From Paenibacillus odorifer (GTDB lineage: Bacteria > Bacillota > Bacilli > Paenibacillales > Paenibacillaceae), in contig NZ_CP009428.1 of assembly GCF_000758725.1 (NCBI RefSeq), forward strand, positions 3,410,001-3,474,000: a stretch of DNA of 64,000 nucleotides, given 5' to 3'. Positions 1-8,950 of this stretch are shown here, in pieces (the stretch's first letter is position 1; each line of letters begins with the position of its first letter). The position numbers and the translations under genes were made by a program. Below the pieces are notes generated by a model. That model saw only the letters and a list, made by a program, of their open reading frames with translations, was not told where the DNA came from and made no database searches.

Positions 1-76
1 ATGCATCTAACAGCAAATCGGCGATAGCATTACGATCTTTATTCTCAGCTTCACGGATAATGATCTTTTGTGACAT
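1..76 (-). CDS. GNAT-family N-acetyltransferase, N-terminal fragment
   Basis: Only the first 25 codons are inside the window; the gene runs off the left edge. The peptide starts MSQKIIIREAENKDRNAIAD, the usual opening of GNAT acetyltransferases (first beta strand with I-R-x-A, then the alpha-1 helix of the acetyl-CoA fold). A good ribosome site (AAAGGGG, about 89-95 on the plus strand) lies upstream of the ATG at 76. It is transcribed away from the LysR gene at 371. Substrate unknown. The family call rests on a short stretch and is moderate. Confidence 0.6.
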   Translation of the reverse strand, partial: MSQKIIIREAENKDRNAIADLLLDA

Positions 77-370
77 GTTTTCGCTATCCCCTTTCAAACA
101 AATGTAATGTTCATTCGAATGAGATTATTATATATGATAATTCCCAGTGGAATAAGAGGGGTTTCATAATTCTGATATAGGAATAGAAAAGTTCTATACG
201 AAATAAACATAACGTTTGATCCGAAATCCGATTGATTTACACGGAATTAATTGTTGACAAAAAATAGGGCGATGACTAAGATATAAACAAAATCTATAGG
301 GAAGCATCGCTATAATTCATTGTTTTTACATCGGAATAGTTAATTTAATAAAAGCATAGGGGGATTAGGG
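77..370. other. divergent intergenic region between GNAT fragment and LysR gene
   Basis: This 294-base AT-rich gap holds no ORF. It must carry the promoters of both flanking genes. An imperfect inverted repeat TATAGGAAT / AGTTCTATA spans about 176-198 and is a weak candidate regulator site. A good sigma-A promoter for the LysR gene lies at 254-282. I see no riboswitch-like fold or terminator. Confidence 0.5.
254..282 (+). promoter_or_regulatory. sigma-A-type promoter of the LysR gene
   Basis: TTGACA at 254-259 and TAAGAT at 277-282 are separated by exactly 17 bases. Transcription would start near 289, leaving a leader of about 80 nt before the ATG at 371. The -35 is consensus and the -10 has four of six consensus bases. 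Confidence 0.65.
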
Positions 371-1264
371 ATGAACATTGAAAATATTGAGGCTTTTGTC
401 TACATCAACCATTATGGAAGCTTCAATAAAGCGGCCGAAGTTCTATATATCTCACAGCCGACAGTAACGGCCCGGATTCAATCGCTAGAGAGGGAACTGG
501 ATTGCAAAGTGTTTGATCGGTTGGGCAAGCAGATTAACCTAACGGATAAAGGTAAACAGTTTCTTCCCTATGCCCAGCAGATTCTCCAGATCTATCAGAA
601 CGGTAAATATCAGGTTCAGGCTAAGGGACACATTCCAAATGAACTGAGAATCGGCAGTACGGTCTCGGTTTCCAATTATTTAATGCCCCATCTGATGCTC
701 CATTTAAAGCGCAGATATCCTCATATCACAATCAAGCTGATGACAGCTTCTACGGAAGTATTGACTGAAAAGTTGAAATCGAAGGAGCTTGATTTGGCTT
801 TTATCCGTAAGATCGTAAATCCGGCAATTCAAACCTTTCCTTTCTGCGAGGACCCCATCTCACTGTATGTACATGAGGGACATCGCTTTGCTAGAGCACA
901 GCGGGCTTCACTGGAGGATATCCGCCAGGAGACGTTGGTTTTTTTTGAATGTGGCTCTTTAGATTGGATGCGGCTGCATCGTGTATTTGAGAGCATGGAA
1001 CAGCCACCGAAGATTGAATATCAGGTAGATAACCTGGAGACAGCCAAAAAGCTGGTATTGAAAAAAGCAGGCATCTGTTTCCTTCCCGCCCTCAGTGTGC
1101 AAGAGGAAGTGGCGACGGGGTCGCTGATCCGGGTGGATATTGCGGAGACGGAAGGCATCTCCTTACGAACCAGCTTGATTTCGCTAAATGGAGAGAACGC
1201 AGAATTCATCGAAACCTTGCTTGAACTGGGGATTGGTAAAGTCGGAGATCGACTAATTGTATAG
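371..1264 (+). CDS. ytlI: LysR-family transcriptional regulator (YtlI-like)
   Basis: The 297-residue protein has the LysR layout: N-terminal winged helix-turn-helix (about residues 1-60, with GSFNKAAEVLYISQPTVTAR) followed by a periplasmic-binding-like effector domain (about 90-290). Length is normal for the family. The start is supported by a G-rich site ending just before the ATG. It lies upstream of, and in the same direction as, an operon laid out like the B. subtilis snaA-tcy-cmo-sndA operon, which the LysR protein YtlI activates when sulfur is poor. I infer the same role here; the effector is not shown by the sequence. Confidence 0.8.
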   Translation: MNIENIEAFVYINHYGSFNKAAEVLYISQPTVTARIQSLERELDCKVFDRLGKQINLTDKGKQFLPYAQQILQIYQNGKYQVQAKGHIPNELRIGSTVSVSNYLMPHLMLHLKRRYPHITIKLMTASTEVLTEKLKSKELDLAFIRKIVNPAIQTFPFCEDPISLYVHEGHRFARAQRASLEDIRQETLVFFECGSLDWMRLHRVFESMEQPPKIEYQVDNLETAKKLVLKKAGICFLPALSVQEEVATGSLIRVDIAETEGISLRTSLISLNGENAEFIETLLELGIGKVGDRLIV

Positions 1265-1287
1265 ATGTATTAAAAAACTCTATTAGC

Positions 1288-1301
1288 GCATGGACACATG
1301 C
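1288..1301. promoter_or_regulatory. palindrome upstream of the sulfur operon, candidate LysR operator
   Basis: GCATG-GACA-CATGC is a perfect 5-4-5 inverted repeat. It ends 19 bases before a consensus -10 (TATAAT, 1321-1326) that has no recognisable -35 at 16-18 bases (ATGCAG is in place). Such an activator-dependent promoter with an operator around -45 fits LysR activation of the next gene. Confidence 0.45.
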
Positions 1302-1320
1302 AGTGATAAAGTTAATTGCA

Positions 1321-1326
1321 TATAAT
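1321..1326 (+). promoter_or_regulatory. -10 element of the snaA-tcy-cmo operon promoter
   Basis: TATAAT matches consensus exactly and lies 58 bases before the snaA start. The -35 position is poor, suggesting that transcription depends on an activator bound at the palindrome at 1288-1301. Confidence 0.45.
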
Positions 1327-1383
1327 CACGACTAATTCGATAGGGATTATAAAATTAATTTTCGAAAGGCTGGAGGGCATGTG

Positions 1384-1899
1384 ATGAGTGAGGTATACAG
1401 GCTGGCAGAACTGAAGGATGCGGAGCAATTGCTGGATGTTACATATCGTGCTTATCAGCTGATTCGTGAACTTGGGCTGCATTGGCCGGCGGCCACAGCC
1501 GACTTGGCGCTTATTGAAGACAATATAGCTACGAATGAGTGTTATGTGCTTGAAGTTGACGGAACGATAGTTGCGACCATAACCCTTTCAAAGGAAGAAG
1601 AGATTAAGAAGATTAGCCCACTGCCTTTTATTAAATGGTTTGCTGCTCATCCAGATTACAGTAACAGAGGTTATGGTGGAAAACTTTTGGATTGGGTGGA
1701 AGAGAACATTATTGCTGGACAGTTAGGTTCGGCTGCAGTCACGCTGGCAACGGCGAAGAAACATCCGTGGTTGGTTCAAATGTATGAACGCCGGGGGTAC
1801 GAACGGTTTTTAGAACTGGATCAGCAGAACGGTGACGGCATTATGTATCTGCTGAAAAAAACACTTACAGACAAACCACAGTTCATTCAAAGGGGATAA
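1384..1899 (+). CDS. snaA: GNAT N-acetyltransferase, SnaA/YtmI-like
   Basis: The 171-residue GNAT protein has the acetyl-CoA pyrophosphate-binding region near the middle (HPDYSNRGYGGKLLDWVEE, a variant of R/Q-x-x-G-x-G/A) and the C-terminal MYERRGYERF strand. I take the ATG at 1384, six bases after GGAGGG (1372-1377), over the GTG at 1381. It is first in the operon, four bases before the binding-protein gene. In B. subtilis the SnaA enzyme N-acetylates S-substituted cysteines such as S-(2-succino)cysteine before oxidative removal of the S-substituent. The position makes that role likely here; the exact thioether is inferred. Confidence 0.75.
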   Translation: MSEVYRLAELKDAEQLLDVTYRAYQLIRELGLHWPAATADLALIEDNIATNECYVLEVDGTIVATITLSKEEEIKKISPLPFIKWFAAHPDYSNRGYGGKLLDWVEENIIAGQLGSAAVTLATAKKHPWLVQMYERRGYERFLELDQQNGDGIMYLLKKTLTDKPQFIQRG

Positions 1900-1903
1900 A
1901 ACA

Positions 1904-2761
1904 ATGAAAAAGTCCATTTCACTAGTATTTGCATCGATATTGACACTGGCGATTGCCGGCTGCGGAAACAACAGTAACAGTGCTAGCAGCAATCAGAATG
2001 GAAATACAGCAGAAGCTGCGGCACCGGCAAAGGATTCGGCTAAGGTAACTAAGATCATTGTGGGCACGGGTACTGCTTTTCCGAAAGTCTGCTTCATAGA
2101 TGAGAACGGCAAACTCACCGGATTTGATGTGGAACTGCTCAAAGAAATCGATAAGCAGCTTCCAGAATATGAATTCGAATTTCAAACCATGGATTTCAGC
2201 AATCTGCTGCTGAGCCTGGAAACCAAAAAAATCGATTTGGTCGCCCATGTCATGGAGAAAAATCCGGAACGGGAGCTGAAATACTCTTTTAACAAAGAAG
2301 CCTATGCCCACTGGAGAAACCGCATTGTAGTGGCAAAGGATAATAATTCAATCCAATCGCTTGATGATCTCAAAGGGAAAAAGGTGCTTGTAGGTGCAAC
2401 GAGTGCACAAGCACAAATACTCGAGAACTACAATAAAGAGAATGACAATGCGATTGATATCGTGTATCAGAATGGTGCAGCGAATGATACCGTCGCACAG
2501 ATTAGTACTGGTCGTGTGGACGCAACGCTGGCTGCAGATTTTGTCCTACCGATCATTGATCCGCAGAATCAGCTAAAAGCAACGGGCGACGAGCTGTCCT
2601 CCGCGGACATTCTCTATGTTTTCCGTAAGGATGATGCCGATTCACAAAAGCTGTCAGATGCGATTGACAGTGCGATTAAAGAGCTGAAGACAGACGGCAC
2701 ACTAGGCAAGCTTAGTACGGAATGGTTGGGTGCGGATGTTACAGCGGATTCGGTTAAATGA
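1904..2761 (+). CDS. amino-acid ABC transporter solute-binding lipoprotein (TcyJ/TcyK-like)
   Basis: The 285-residue protein has a lipoprotein signal (positive MKKS start, hydrophobic core, lipobox AIAGC near residue 20), a low-complexity Ser/Asn/Ala linker, then the family 3 binding-protein domain (FPKVCFIDENGKLTGFDVEL, later LDDLKGKKVLVG). It would be lipid-anchored outside the membrane and capture cystine or an S-substituted cysteine for the permeases encoded next. B. subtilis has two such proteins (TcyJ, TcyK); only one is present here. The gene begins four bases after snaA. Confidence 0.85.
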   Translation: MKKSISLVFASILTLAIAGCGNNSNSASSNQNGNTAEAAAPAKDSAKVTKIIVGTGTAFPKVCFIDENGKLTGFDVELLKEIDKQLPEYEFEFQTMDFSNLLLSLETKKIDLVAHVMEKNPERELKYSFNKEAYAHWRNRIVVAKDNNSIQSLDDLKGKKVLVGATSAQAQILENYNKENDNAIDIVYQNGAANDTVAQISTGRVDATLAADFVLPIIDPQNQLKATGDELSSADILYVFRKDDADSQKLSDAIDSAIKELKTDGTLGKLSTEWLGADVTADSVK

Positions 2762-2794
2762 TTGAGCCGGTGAGCACGGGAAGGGAGGGAATAT

Positions 2795-3580
2795 ATGGGC
2801 GCACAGTTTGATATCAGCTTTGTATTTTCGTTTTTGCCTAAGTTACTAGAGACTTTAAGCACCACGCTTCTGATTGTCGCCTGTTCTCTACTGACAGGAA
2901 TTCTTGTCGGCTTTCTCGTAGCTCTGCCAAGACTTTATAAAGTGCCTGTGTTAAAAACCATCTCCGAAATCTATATTTCTTTTTTTCGGGGAACTCCGAT
3001 TCTTATCCAGCTCTTCTTGTTTTATTATGGTCTGCCCGAAATTATGAAGCTGGTTCATGTCGATATGACCCGGACTCCCGTGCTTGTTTTTGTGATACTT
3101 ACTTACGGGCTGCATACGGGGGCATACATGTCCGAAATGATCCGGGCTTCTGTAATGGCGGTGGATAAGGGGCAGGTAGAGGCTGCTTATGCTACAGGAA
3201 TGACGGGGGTTCAAGCCTTTACGCGAATCGTGCTGCCGCAGGCGCTCGGAATCGCAGTTCCGGTATTCTCCAATCTGGTGATTGCTCTACTGAAAGATAC
3301 GTCATTGGCCTTTACTCTTGGGGTGATGGAAATGTCAGGTAAAGCACAGACGCTAGGCAGCTTAACTCAGCATTTTATTGAAACGTATATCGCGCTTGCG
3401 CTAATCTATCTGGTCATCAGCTTTACAATCGAGAAACTGCTGCTTATAGCAGAACGCCGGCTGCTGCGGCATGAGAAACGGAATACACCGGAGAAAAAAT
3501 CGTTCAAAATCAACAAAAGCTGGTCCTACCGCCGCATCATTGCTGAACTTGGACCGGGTAAAGGAGGTAGCGGATTATGA
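2795..3580 (+). CDS. tcyL: amino-acid ABC transporter permease (TcyL-like)
   Basis: The 261-residue polar-amino-acid permease has a hydrophobic N-terminal half and the EAA-type coupling loop ATGMTGVQAFTRIVLPQAL, which docks to the ATPase. A second family signature, SFFRGTPILIQLFLFYYGLP, is also present. The extra basic C-terminal tail (residues about 225-261) is longer than typical. It overlaps the next permease by four bases (ATGA at 3577-3580), so translation is probably coupled. GGAGGG precedes the ATG. Confidence 0.85.
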   Translation: MGAQFDISFVFSFLPKLLETLSTTLLIVACSLLTGILVGFLVALPRLYKVPVLKTISEIYISFFRGTPILIQLFLFYYGLPEIMKLVHVDMTRTPVLVFVILTYGLHTGAYMSEMIRASVMAVDKGQVEAAYATGMTGVQAFTRIVLPQALGIAVPVFSNLVIALLKDTSLAFTLGVMEMSGKAQTLGSLTQHFIETYIALALIYLVISFTIEKLLLIAERRLLRHEKRNTPEKKSFKINKSWSYRRIIAELGPGKGGSGL

Positions 3581-4287
3581 AGCTGGACCCATCTTTTATC
3601 TGGACTGCTCTGGTGCAAATTTTAAGTGCAATTCCTGTGACCTTATCTATTACTGTTGTCTCAGTACTCATTGGATTTGTGATTGGTGTGGCTGTAGCGT
3701 TGATCCGGATATACAGAATTCCGCTGCTGTATCCGCTGGCTGTCGGTTATGTTACGTTCATCCGCGGGACACCGATGCTGACACATCTTTTGCTCATCTA
3801 TTTTGGGCTTCCCGTATTAATCGATGGTCTGGCGGTACAGTTCGGCTGGAGCTTCAGGTCGGTATCGATTCCCATGATCGGTTTTGCCTATATTTCGTTC
3901 TCGATTACAGCGGGAGCCTATATGTCCGAAGTCGTCCGTTCAGGTCTGCTTGCGGTGGATCGCGGTCAGCTGGAAGCGGCCCATTCTATCGGCATGACCA
4001 CGCCCCAGGCACTGCGGCGGATTGTTTTTCCTCAGGCGCTGGCGGCGAGTCTGCCCAATCTGTCAAATTCGGTAATTGGTATGCTGCATGGATCTACCCT
4101 TGCTTTTACCGTTTCGGTGGTGGATATCAATGCTAAGGCGCAAATTGTTGCTTCAACGAACTGGAAGTTTTTTGAGGCTTATCTGGCGGCAGCACTGATT
4201 TTCTGGGGACTTACGTTCCTGATCGAACGCGTGACGTCGCTGATTGAAAAAAGAATTAATCTGTACAATCGAGGTGGAGTAGCATGA
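3577..4287 (+). CDS. tcyM: amino-acid ABC transporter permease (TcyM-like)
   Basis: The 236-residue paralogue of the preceding permease has the same signatures ([20 protein letters not shown], and the EAA loop [20 protein letters not shown]). The two probably form the heterodimeric membrane channel. It overlaps both neighbours by four bases (ATGA), a sign of tight translational coupling within the importer genes. Confidence 0.85.
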   Translation: MKLDPSFIWTALVQILSAIPVTLSITVVSVLIGFVIGVAVALIRIYRIPLLYPLAVGYVTFIRGTPMLTHLLLIYFGLPVLIDGLAVQFGWSFRSVSIPMIGFAYISFSITAGAYMSEVVRSGLLAVDRGQLEAAHSIGMTTPQALRRIVFPQALAASLPNLSNSVIGMLHGSTLAFTVSVVDINAKAQIVASTNWKFFEAYLAAALIFWGLTFLIERVTSLIEKRINLYNRGGVA

Positions 4288-5036
4288 TCAAGCTTGCGCA
4301 AATTTCGAAGTCATTCGGTCGGAATCAGGTGCTCAACAATATAGATTTAACGGTGACGAAGGGCGAGGTTGTCGTCATTCTCGGTCCCAGCGGCTCAGGC
4401 AAAACGACACTTTTACGCTGTGTGAATTATCTGGAGAAGCCAAGCAGCGGAGAGATCGCCATCGGCGATTTCAAAGTGAACTGCAAGCACGCCCGTAAAA
4501 AGGAGATTCATCTGCTCCGGCAAAAAACGGCAATGGTGTTCCAGCAGTACAATTTATTCCGCCATAAAACCGCGCTGGAGAACGTGATGGAGGGACTGTT
4601 GATTGTCAAAAAGCTTCCGAAGGAAGAAGCGAAAAAGCGGAGTATTGCTCTACTTGAAAAGGTTGGTCTTGGCAGCAAGCTGGACGCCTATCCAAGTCAG
4701 CTGTCCGGAGGCCAGCAGCAGCGGGTTGGCATTGCCCGTGCCTTGGCACTCGAGCCGGAGGTTATATTGTTCGACGAACCCACATCGGCGTTGGACCCAG
4801 AGTTAGTGGGTGAGGTGCTGGCCGTCATCCGTAAAATTGCCAAGGAAGGCATCACAATGATTGTGGTGACTCATGAAATGGGCTTTGCTCGTGATGTGGC
4901 GAATCATGTGGTTTTTATGGACGGAGGCGTCATTGTTGAAGAAGGGACTCCGGCAGAGCTGTTTAACCATCCGCGCGAAGAAAGAACGAGGCAGTTCCTG
5001 AAGCGGATCACACCTGAATTTAACTATTCCATATAG
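4284..5036 (+). CDS. tcyN: amino-acid ABC transporter ATP-binding protein (TcyN-like)
   Basis: The 250-residue ATPase has all motifs: Walker [10 protein letters not shown] (about residues 35-43), Q-loop FQQYNLFRH, signature LSGGQQQR, Walker [13 protein letters not shown] and the switch histidine in VVTHEM. This is the polar-amino-acid importer subclass (GlnQ/TcyN). It powers the permease pair encoded just upstream, whose last four bases it overlaps. Confidence 0.88.
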   Translation: MIKLAQISKSFGRNQVLNNIDLTVTKGEVVVILGPSGSGKTTLLRCVNYLEKPSSGEIAIGDFKVNCKHARKKEIHLLRQKTAMVFQQYNLFRHKTALENVMEGLLIVKKLPKEEAKKRSIALLEKVGLGSKLDAYPSQLSGGQQQRVGIARALALEPEVILFDEPTSALDPELVGEVLAVIRKIAKEGITMIVVTHEMGFARDVANHVVFMDGGVIVEEGTPAELFNHPREERTRQFLKRITPEFNYSI

Positions 5037-5047
5037 GAGGAAAAACA

Positions 5048-6064
5048 ATGGCTATTACAATCAGCGTACTTGATCAAAGTCCGATCTATCCGGGAGAAAC
5101 GCCGGAGGAAGCATTCCAGCATACAGTCAAGCTGGCACAACTGTCCGAAGAGCTTGGATTCCACCGGTTCTGGGTTTCAGAGCATCATGACTCCGAGCAG
5201 GTAGCCGGCTCTTCCCCGGAAGTACTTATCTCACATCTTCTGGCTAAAACAGAGCGAATCCGCATTGGCTCCGGTGGCATCATGCTCCAGCATTACAGCC
5301 CGTATAAGGTAGCGGAGAACTTCAATGTGCTGTCTACACTGGCTCCTGGACGAGTGGATCTCGGTGTGGGACGTGCTCCCGGTGGACTCCCGCGCAGCAC
5401 ACAGGCACTGCAGCAGGGAAAAGCTGAAACCCCAGACCTGACGGGCAAAATCATCGAGCTGGAAAAGTATGTACATAACCGCCTCGAAGAAAACCATCCG
5501 CTGGCAGGGTTGAAGGCAGGTCCCCTTCCTGGTATTCCTCCCGAGTTGTATGTCCTTGGTGCGAGTGTAAGCAGCGCGGAAATTGCCGCTGAACTGGGGT
5601 TACCGTACGTATTCTCCCTGTTTATTAACAGCGATAAGGCGGTAGCGCTGGATGCCATTCGTGCTTACCGCAGCGGTTTTGCTTCTTCACAGGGCAGACA
5701 ACCGCAAGCGATTATCGCTTTATCGTTAGTGGTGGCTGAGACTGAGGAGGGAGCGAAAGAACTGGCAGGTGCGCATAAGCTGATCCGGATTCAACTGGCG
5801 AGCGGGAAGAAGCTGACAGTAGGGACCTTGGAACAGGCGGGAGAATTTGCCCGCCAGAGCAATGAAGCCTACACGATTGAAGAGCTGGAACCGGAGATTA
5901 CCAAAGGAACTAAATCATCTGTCCGTGAACAGTTGTTGGAACTTTCAGAGGCATCCGGTGTCGAGGAGTTCATCATAACGACGAATGTACAGCCCTTTGA
6001 CAAACGGCTCCGATCCTTTGAGCTATTGAGCGAAGCAATCGCTGAAGTGGCGGCAGAGGCATAA
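5048..6064 (+). CDS. cmoO: luciferase-like (LLM) flavin-dependent monooxygenase, CmoO-like
   Basis: The 338-residue bacterial-luciferase-fold protein has the motif order LAQLSEELGFHRFWVSEHH, then ILSTLAPGR-type text (NVLSTLAPGRVDLGVGRAPG). It belongs to the MsnO8/YtmO subgroup by its VLDQSPIYPGETPEEAF start. It would use reduced FMN and oxygen. In B. subtilis the equivalent (CmoO/YtmO) lies in the same position after tcyN. AGGAGG precedes the ATG by seven bases. The substrate is assumed to be an N-acetylated S-alkyl cysteine or a breakdown product. Confidence 0.78.
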   Translation: MAITISVLDQSPIYPGETPEEAFQHTVKLAQLSEELGFHRFWVSEHHDSEQVAGSSPEVLISHLLAKTERIRIGSGGIMLQHYSPYKVAENFNVLSTLAPGRVDLGVGRAPGGLPRSTQALQQGKAETPDLTGKIIELEKYVHNRLEENHPLAGLKAGPLPGIPPELYVLGASVSSAEIAAELGLPYVFSLFINSDKAVALDAIRAYRSGFASSQGRQPQAIIALSLVVAETEEGAKELAGAHKLIRIQLASGKKLTVGTLEQAGEFARQSNEAYTIEELEPEITKGTKSSVREQLLELSEASGVEEFIITTNVQPFDKRLRSFELLSEAIAEVAAEA

Positions 6065-6117
6065 AGCGGGCGGGCTCGGTATCACACAGGAAATCGTGTA
6101 AAGGAGGGTGACTGTAT

Positions 6118-7299
6118 ATGACAAGTAAAGCTAAAGAGTTAAGTGCGGAAGCGCTTGAAGAAGAATTAATCGGGATACGCCGTCATCTGCACCGGCACCC
6201 GGAACTGTCCAATGAAGAATATGGCACAACAGAATATATCATTTCCCTGCTGGAGCGGGCAGGAGTCAGGATCGTAGAATACGGTCTGTCTACCGGCGTG
6301 ATCGCAGAGATTGGCGGCAAAAAGCCTGGTTTGGTCATCGCACTGCGCGCAGATATTGATGCCTTGCCAATCCAGGAGGAAAGCGGAGTATCCTTTGCTT
6401 CATTATATCCCGGCAAAATGCATGCCTGCGGGCATGATTTCCATACGGCTGCCTTGATTGGTGCCGCCTTTCAATTGAAACAGCGAGAGCAGCAATTACA
6501 GGGAACGGTGCGCCTGTTATTCCAACCAGCGGAGGAGAAGGCGCAGGGTGCACAGCGAATCATTGCTAGCGGGGCACTAGAAGACGTCCGGGCAGTGATC
6601 GGGCTGCATAACAAGCCAGACCTGCCAGTCGGAACCATCGGTATTAAGGGTGGTCCTTTAATGGCAGCAGCTGACGGGTTTGTGATTGAAGTGCAGGGTG
6701 GCAGTTCTCATGCTGCCGTTCCGGAAGCTGGCATAGACCCGATTGTAGCGGCTTCGCATATTGTGACGGCATTCCAGTCCATTGTAAGTCGCAATGTCAG
6801 TCCACTGCAGAGTGCGGTGGTCAGTGTGACGCAGATTCACAGCGGCAATTCATGGAACATTATCCCCGAAAAAGCCGTGCTTGAAGGGACGATCCGCACC
6901 TTTGATGAAACGGTGCGCAGCAAAGTGCTGAACCGGTTTCAGGAAGTGGCGGTCGGTGTAGCAGCGGCTCTTGGAGCAGAAGCTACCGTTCGCTGGATAG
7001 AAGGGCCACCTCCGGTTATCAACGACCCCTCCCTAGCAGCGCTTGGAGTTGAATCGGTCGAAGCTCTTGGTTACCGAGAGATTCAGCCAGAGCTTTCTCT
7101 GGCTGGAGAGGATTTCGCCTTCTATCAGCGCGTGGTACCCGGACTGTTCGTTTTTGTTGGTACTGAAGGAAGCCAGGAATGGCATCATCCGGCCTTCAAT
7201 CTGGATGAACGTGCACTCCCTGTGGCAGCACGTTTCCTTGCGGATGTAGCTGTTCGTTCCCTAGTGCAGTACAGTCCCGATGGAGGTGCAGAATTATAG
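6118..7299 (+). CDS. sndA: M20-family N-acyl amino acid deacylase, SndA-like
   Basis: The 393-residue amidohydrolase of the hippuricase/N-acetyl-cysteine deacetylase type has intact metal and catalytic residues: MHACGHDFHT (Cys and His ligands), QPAEEKAQG (catalytic Glu pair), GLHNKP, the lid histidine in SSHAAVPEAG, and the C-terminal WHHPAFNLDE. It is expected to remove the acetyl group put on by SnaA once the S-substituent has been oxidised off. AAAGGAGGGTG gives a strong ribosome site. The 53-base gap before it is the longest so far in the operon. Confidence 0.8.
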   Translation: MTSKAKELSAEALEEELIGIRRHLHRHPELSNEEYGTTEYIISLLERAGVRIVEYGLSTGVIAEIGGKKPGLVIALRADIDALPIQEESGVSFASLYPGKMHACGHDFHTAALIGAAFQLKQREQQLQGTVRLLFQPAEEKAQGAQRIIASGALEDVRAVIGLHNKPDLPVGTIGIKGGPLMAAADGFVIEVQGGSSHAAVPEAGIDPIVAASHIVTAFQSIVSRNVSPLQSAVVSVTQIHSGNSWNIIPEKAVLEGTIRTFDETVRSKVLNRFQEVAVGVAAALGAEATVRWIEGPPPVINDPSLAALGVESVEALGYREIQPELSLAGEDFAFYQRVVPGLFVFVGTEGSQEWHHPAFNLDERALPVAARFLADVAVRSLVQYSPDGGAEL

Positions 7300-8468
7300 C
7301 TGAATATAACAGTTACGATGTAATTATCGTCGGCGCAGGCTCGATGGGCATGAGCGCCGGTTACTATCTTGCGAGGCGCGGAGTGAAGACGCTGCTAATT
7401 GATGCCTTTGATCCTCCACATACACAGGGAAGCCATCACGGGGAAACCCGGCTGATCCGGCACGCTTACAGTGGTGATCCCGCTTACATTGATTTGGCTC
7501 TGCGGGCAGATCGTTTATGGAAAGAAGCCGAGCAGTTGAGCGGAATAGAACTGCTTGTCCGCTCGGGCGTATTGAATCTAGCAGATAGTGCAGTGTATTC
7601 CTTCAGCGGTCGTCTCGCGGAAGCGAAGAAACGGAAGGTGCAGGTTCAGCATCTGGATGCCGGAGAGGTCCGGCGGCGCTGGCCGGGATTGAACATTCCA
7701 GAAACATTCGCAGCAATGTATGAACCAGATGCCGGGTATTTGTACAGCGAGCGCTGTATCTCCGCCTACCGCCAGCTTGCCCTTGGACAGGGTGCGGAGC
7801 TGTTGACGAACACTTCGGTAGTAAACATCACCGCCCGCGAAGGCAGTGTGACAGTTCATACAACAAACGGCGATTATCACGGAGCGTCAGCTATCCTTAG
7901 TGCCGGAGCCTGGTTTGGTGCGTTGGCGCCTTTTGTGCATTTGCCAATCAAGGCGATCCGCAAAGTTGTGGGCTGGTTTGAGAGCTCACCTGCTTTTGCA
8001 GCCGGTAACTTCCCTGGCTTCACGCTAGGGGCTGAGGAAGGTGGCTATTATGGCTTTCCCAGCATTGATGGAACCGGTCTGAAGATCGGCCGGCACGATA
8101 CGGGGCTGGAATGGAAACCAGGAACACTACTTGCTCCCTTTGGCAGTGAAGTCAGCGATGAGCAAGACCTTCGTAGAGTACTGGAGTCTTATATGCCGGG
8201 TGCAGCTGGCCGATTACTTAAAGGTTCTGTATGCAAATATGAGCATACGCCTGATGAAGATTTCATTATTGACCGCCATCCGCTCCACTCCAATGTGCTG
8301 GTAGCCGGAGGGTTCTCAGGGCATGGTTTTAAATTTTCTAGTGTTGTAGGTGAAATACTTGCTGATATGGCGACAAGTGGAGCTACCAACCACAACATCC
8401 AACCTTTTTCGTTATCACGTTTTGCACCTGATCATTCGCAAGCAGGCTTTATATTGGAGGGGATTTAA
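7293..8468 (+). CDS. SolA-like FAD-dependent amino acid oxidase, non-canonical start
   Basis: The protein of about 391 residues belongs to the sarcosine / N-methyl-amino-acid oxidase group: Rossmann motif VIIVGAGSMGMSAGYYLARRG, SHHGETRLIRHAY flavin region, and a conserved Cys in SVCKYEHTPDEDFIIDRHP, which in monomeric sarcosine oxidase carries the covalent FAD. The first ATG (7344) lies inside the Rossmann motif, so the true start is upstream, where this frame has no ATG, GTG or TTG. GGAGGTG at 7282-7288 points to ATT at 7293 or ATA at 7296, overlapping the sndA stop (7297-7299). Likely oxidises an N- or S-modified amino acid. Confidence 0.72.
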   Translation: MIAEYNSYDVIIVGAGSMGMSAGYYLARRGVKTLLIDAFDPPHTQGSHHGETRLIRHAYSGDPAYIDLALRADRLWKEAEQLSGIELLVRSGVLNLADSAVYSFSGRLAEAKKRKVQVQHLDAGEVRRRWPGLNIPETFAAMYEPDAGYLYSERCISAYRQLALGQGAELLTNTSVVNITAREGSVTVHTTNGDYHGASAILSAGAWFGALAPFVHLPIKAIRKVVGWFESSPAFAAGNFPGFTLGAEEGGYYGFPSIDGTGLKIGRHDTGLEWKPGTLLAPFGSEVSDEQDLRRVLESYMPGAAGRLLKGSVCKYEHTPDEDFIIDRHPLHSNVLVAGGFSGHGFKFSSVVGEILADMATSGATNHNIQPFSLSRFAPDHSQAGFILEGI

Positions 8469-8947
8469 TGAGCAAAGTTCAAATCAGTAATTTTTTAAGT
8501 ACTTACAACCAGCTGGTGCATGCAACTGCAGGGTTAACAGAGGAACAGCTGAAATGGAAGGCGGAACCAACAAGTTGGAGTGTCACTGAGGTGCTGGCTC
8601 ATCTAGCTGATCACAGCATTGTGGTTTCGTTCCGCATCCGTGATATTCTCGCTGCTACAACTGCGCAGCTGCCAGTCTTCAATCAGGACGCTTGGGTCAG
8701 CGGCCAGTACGCCAACAGTGGTTATGCTTCCGATAGCCTGGAGTTGTTCCGCAGCCTGCTTTATTATAACAGTCTATTGTTTGAACGGCTCAGCGCAGAG
8801 GATTGGGAGAAAAGCGGGATTAACTTCAAGGGGGAGATCGTGAAAATTTCCGATATCGTCCATAGCTTCACCGCACATGTGGAAAGGCATCTTGGCCAGA
8901 TCGAGCGAATCAAGCAGGGCGCTGCCAATGCATCGTTCGTGCAATGA
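8468..8947 (+). CDS. DinB-family metal-binding protein
   Basis: The 159-residue protein has the DinB four-helix layout with a probable His triad: one in EVLAHLADHS and two in the C-terminal TAHVERHLGQIERIK. Members of this fold include thiol-dependent transferases such as bacillithiol transferases (BstA/YfiT), so a role in handling a thiol adduct would fit a sulfur-compound operon, though that is inference. Its ATG overlaps the stop of the flavin oxidase by one base (TAATG), with GGAGGGG upstream. It is not part of the B. subtilis operon. Confidence 0.75.
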   Translation: MSKVQISNFLSTYNQLVHATAGLTEEQLKWKAEPTSWSVTEVLAHLADHSIVVSFRIRDILAATTAQLPVFNQDAWVSGQYANSGYASDSLELFRSLLYYNSLLFERLSAEDWEKSGINFKGEIVKISDIVHSFTAHVERHLGQIERIKQGAANASFVQ

Positions 8948-8950
8948 ATA

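Noticed and set aside
3471..4136. 221-codon open frame overlapping the second amino-acid permease
   Set aside because: It overlaps the clear TcyM-like gene almost fully, reads as Cys/Ser/Gly-rich noise and has no domain.
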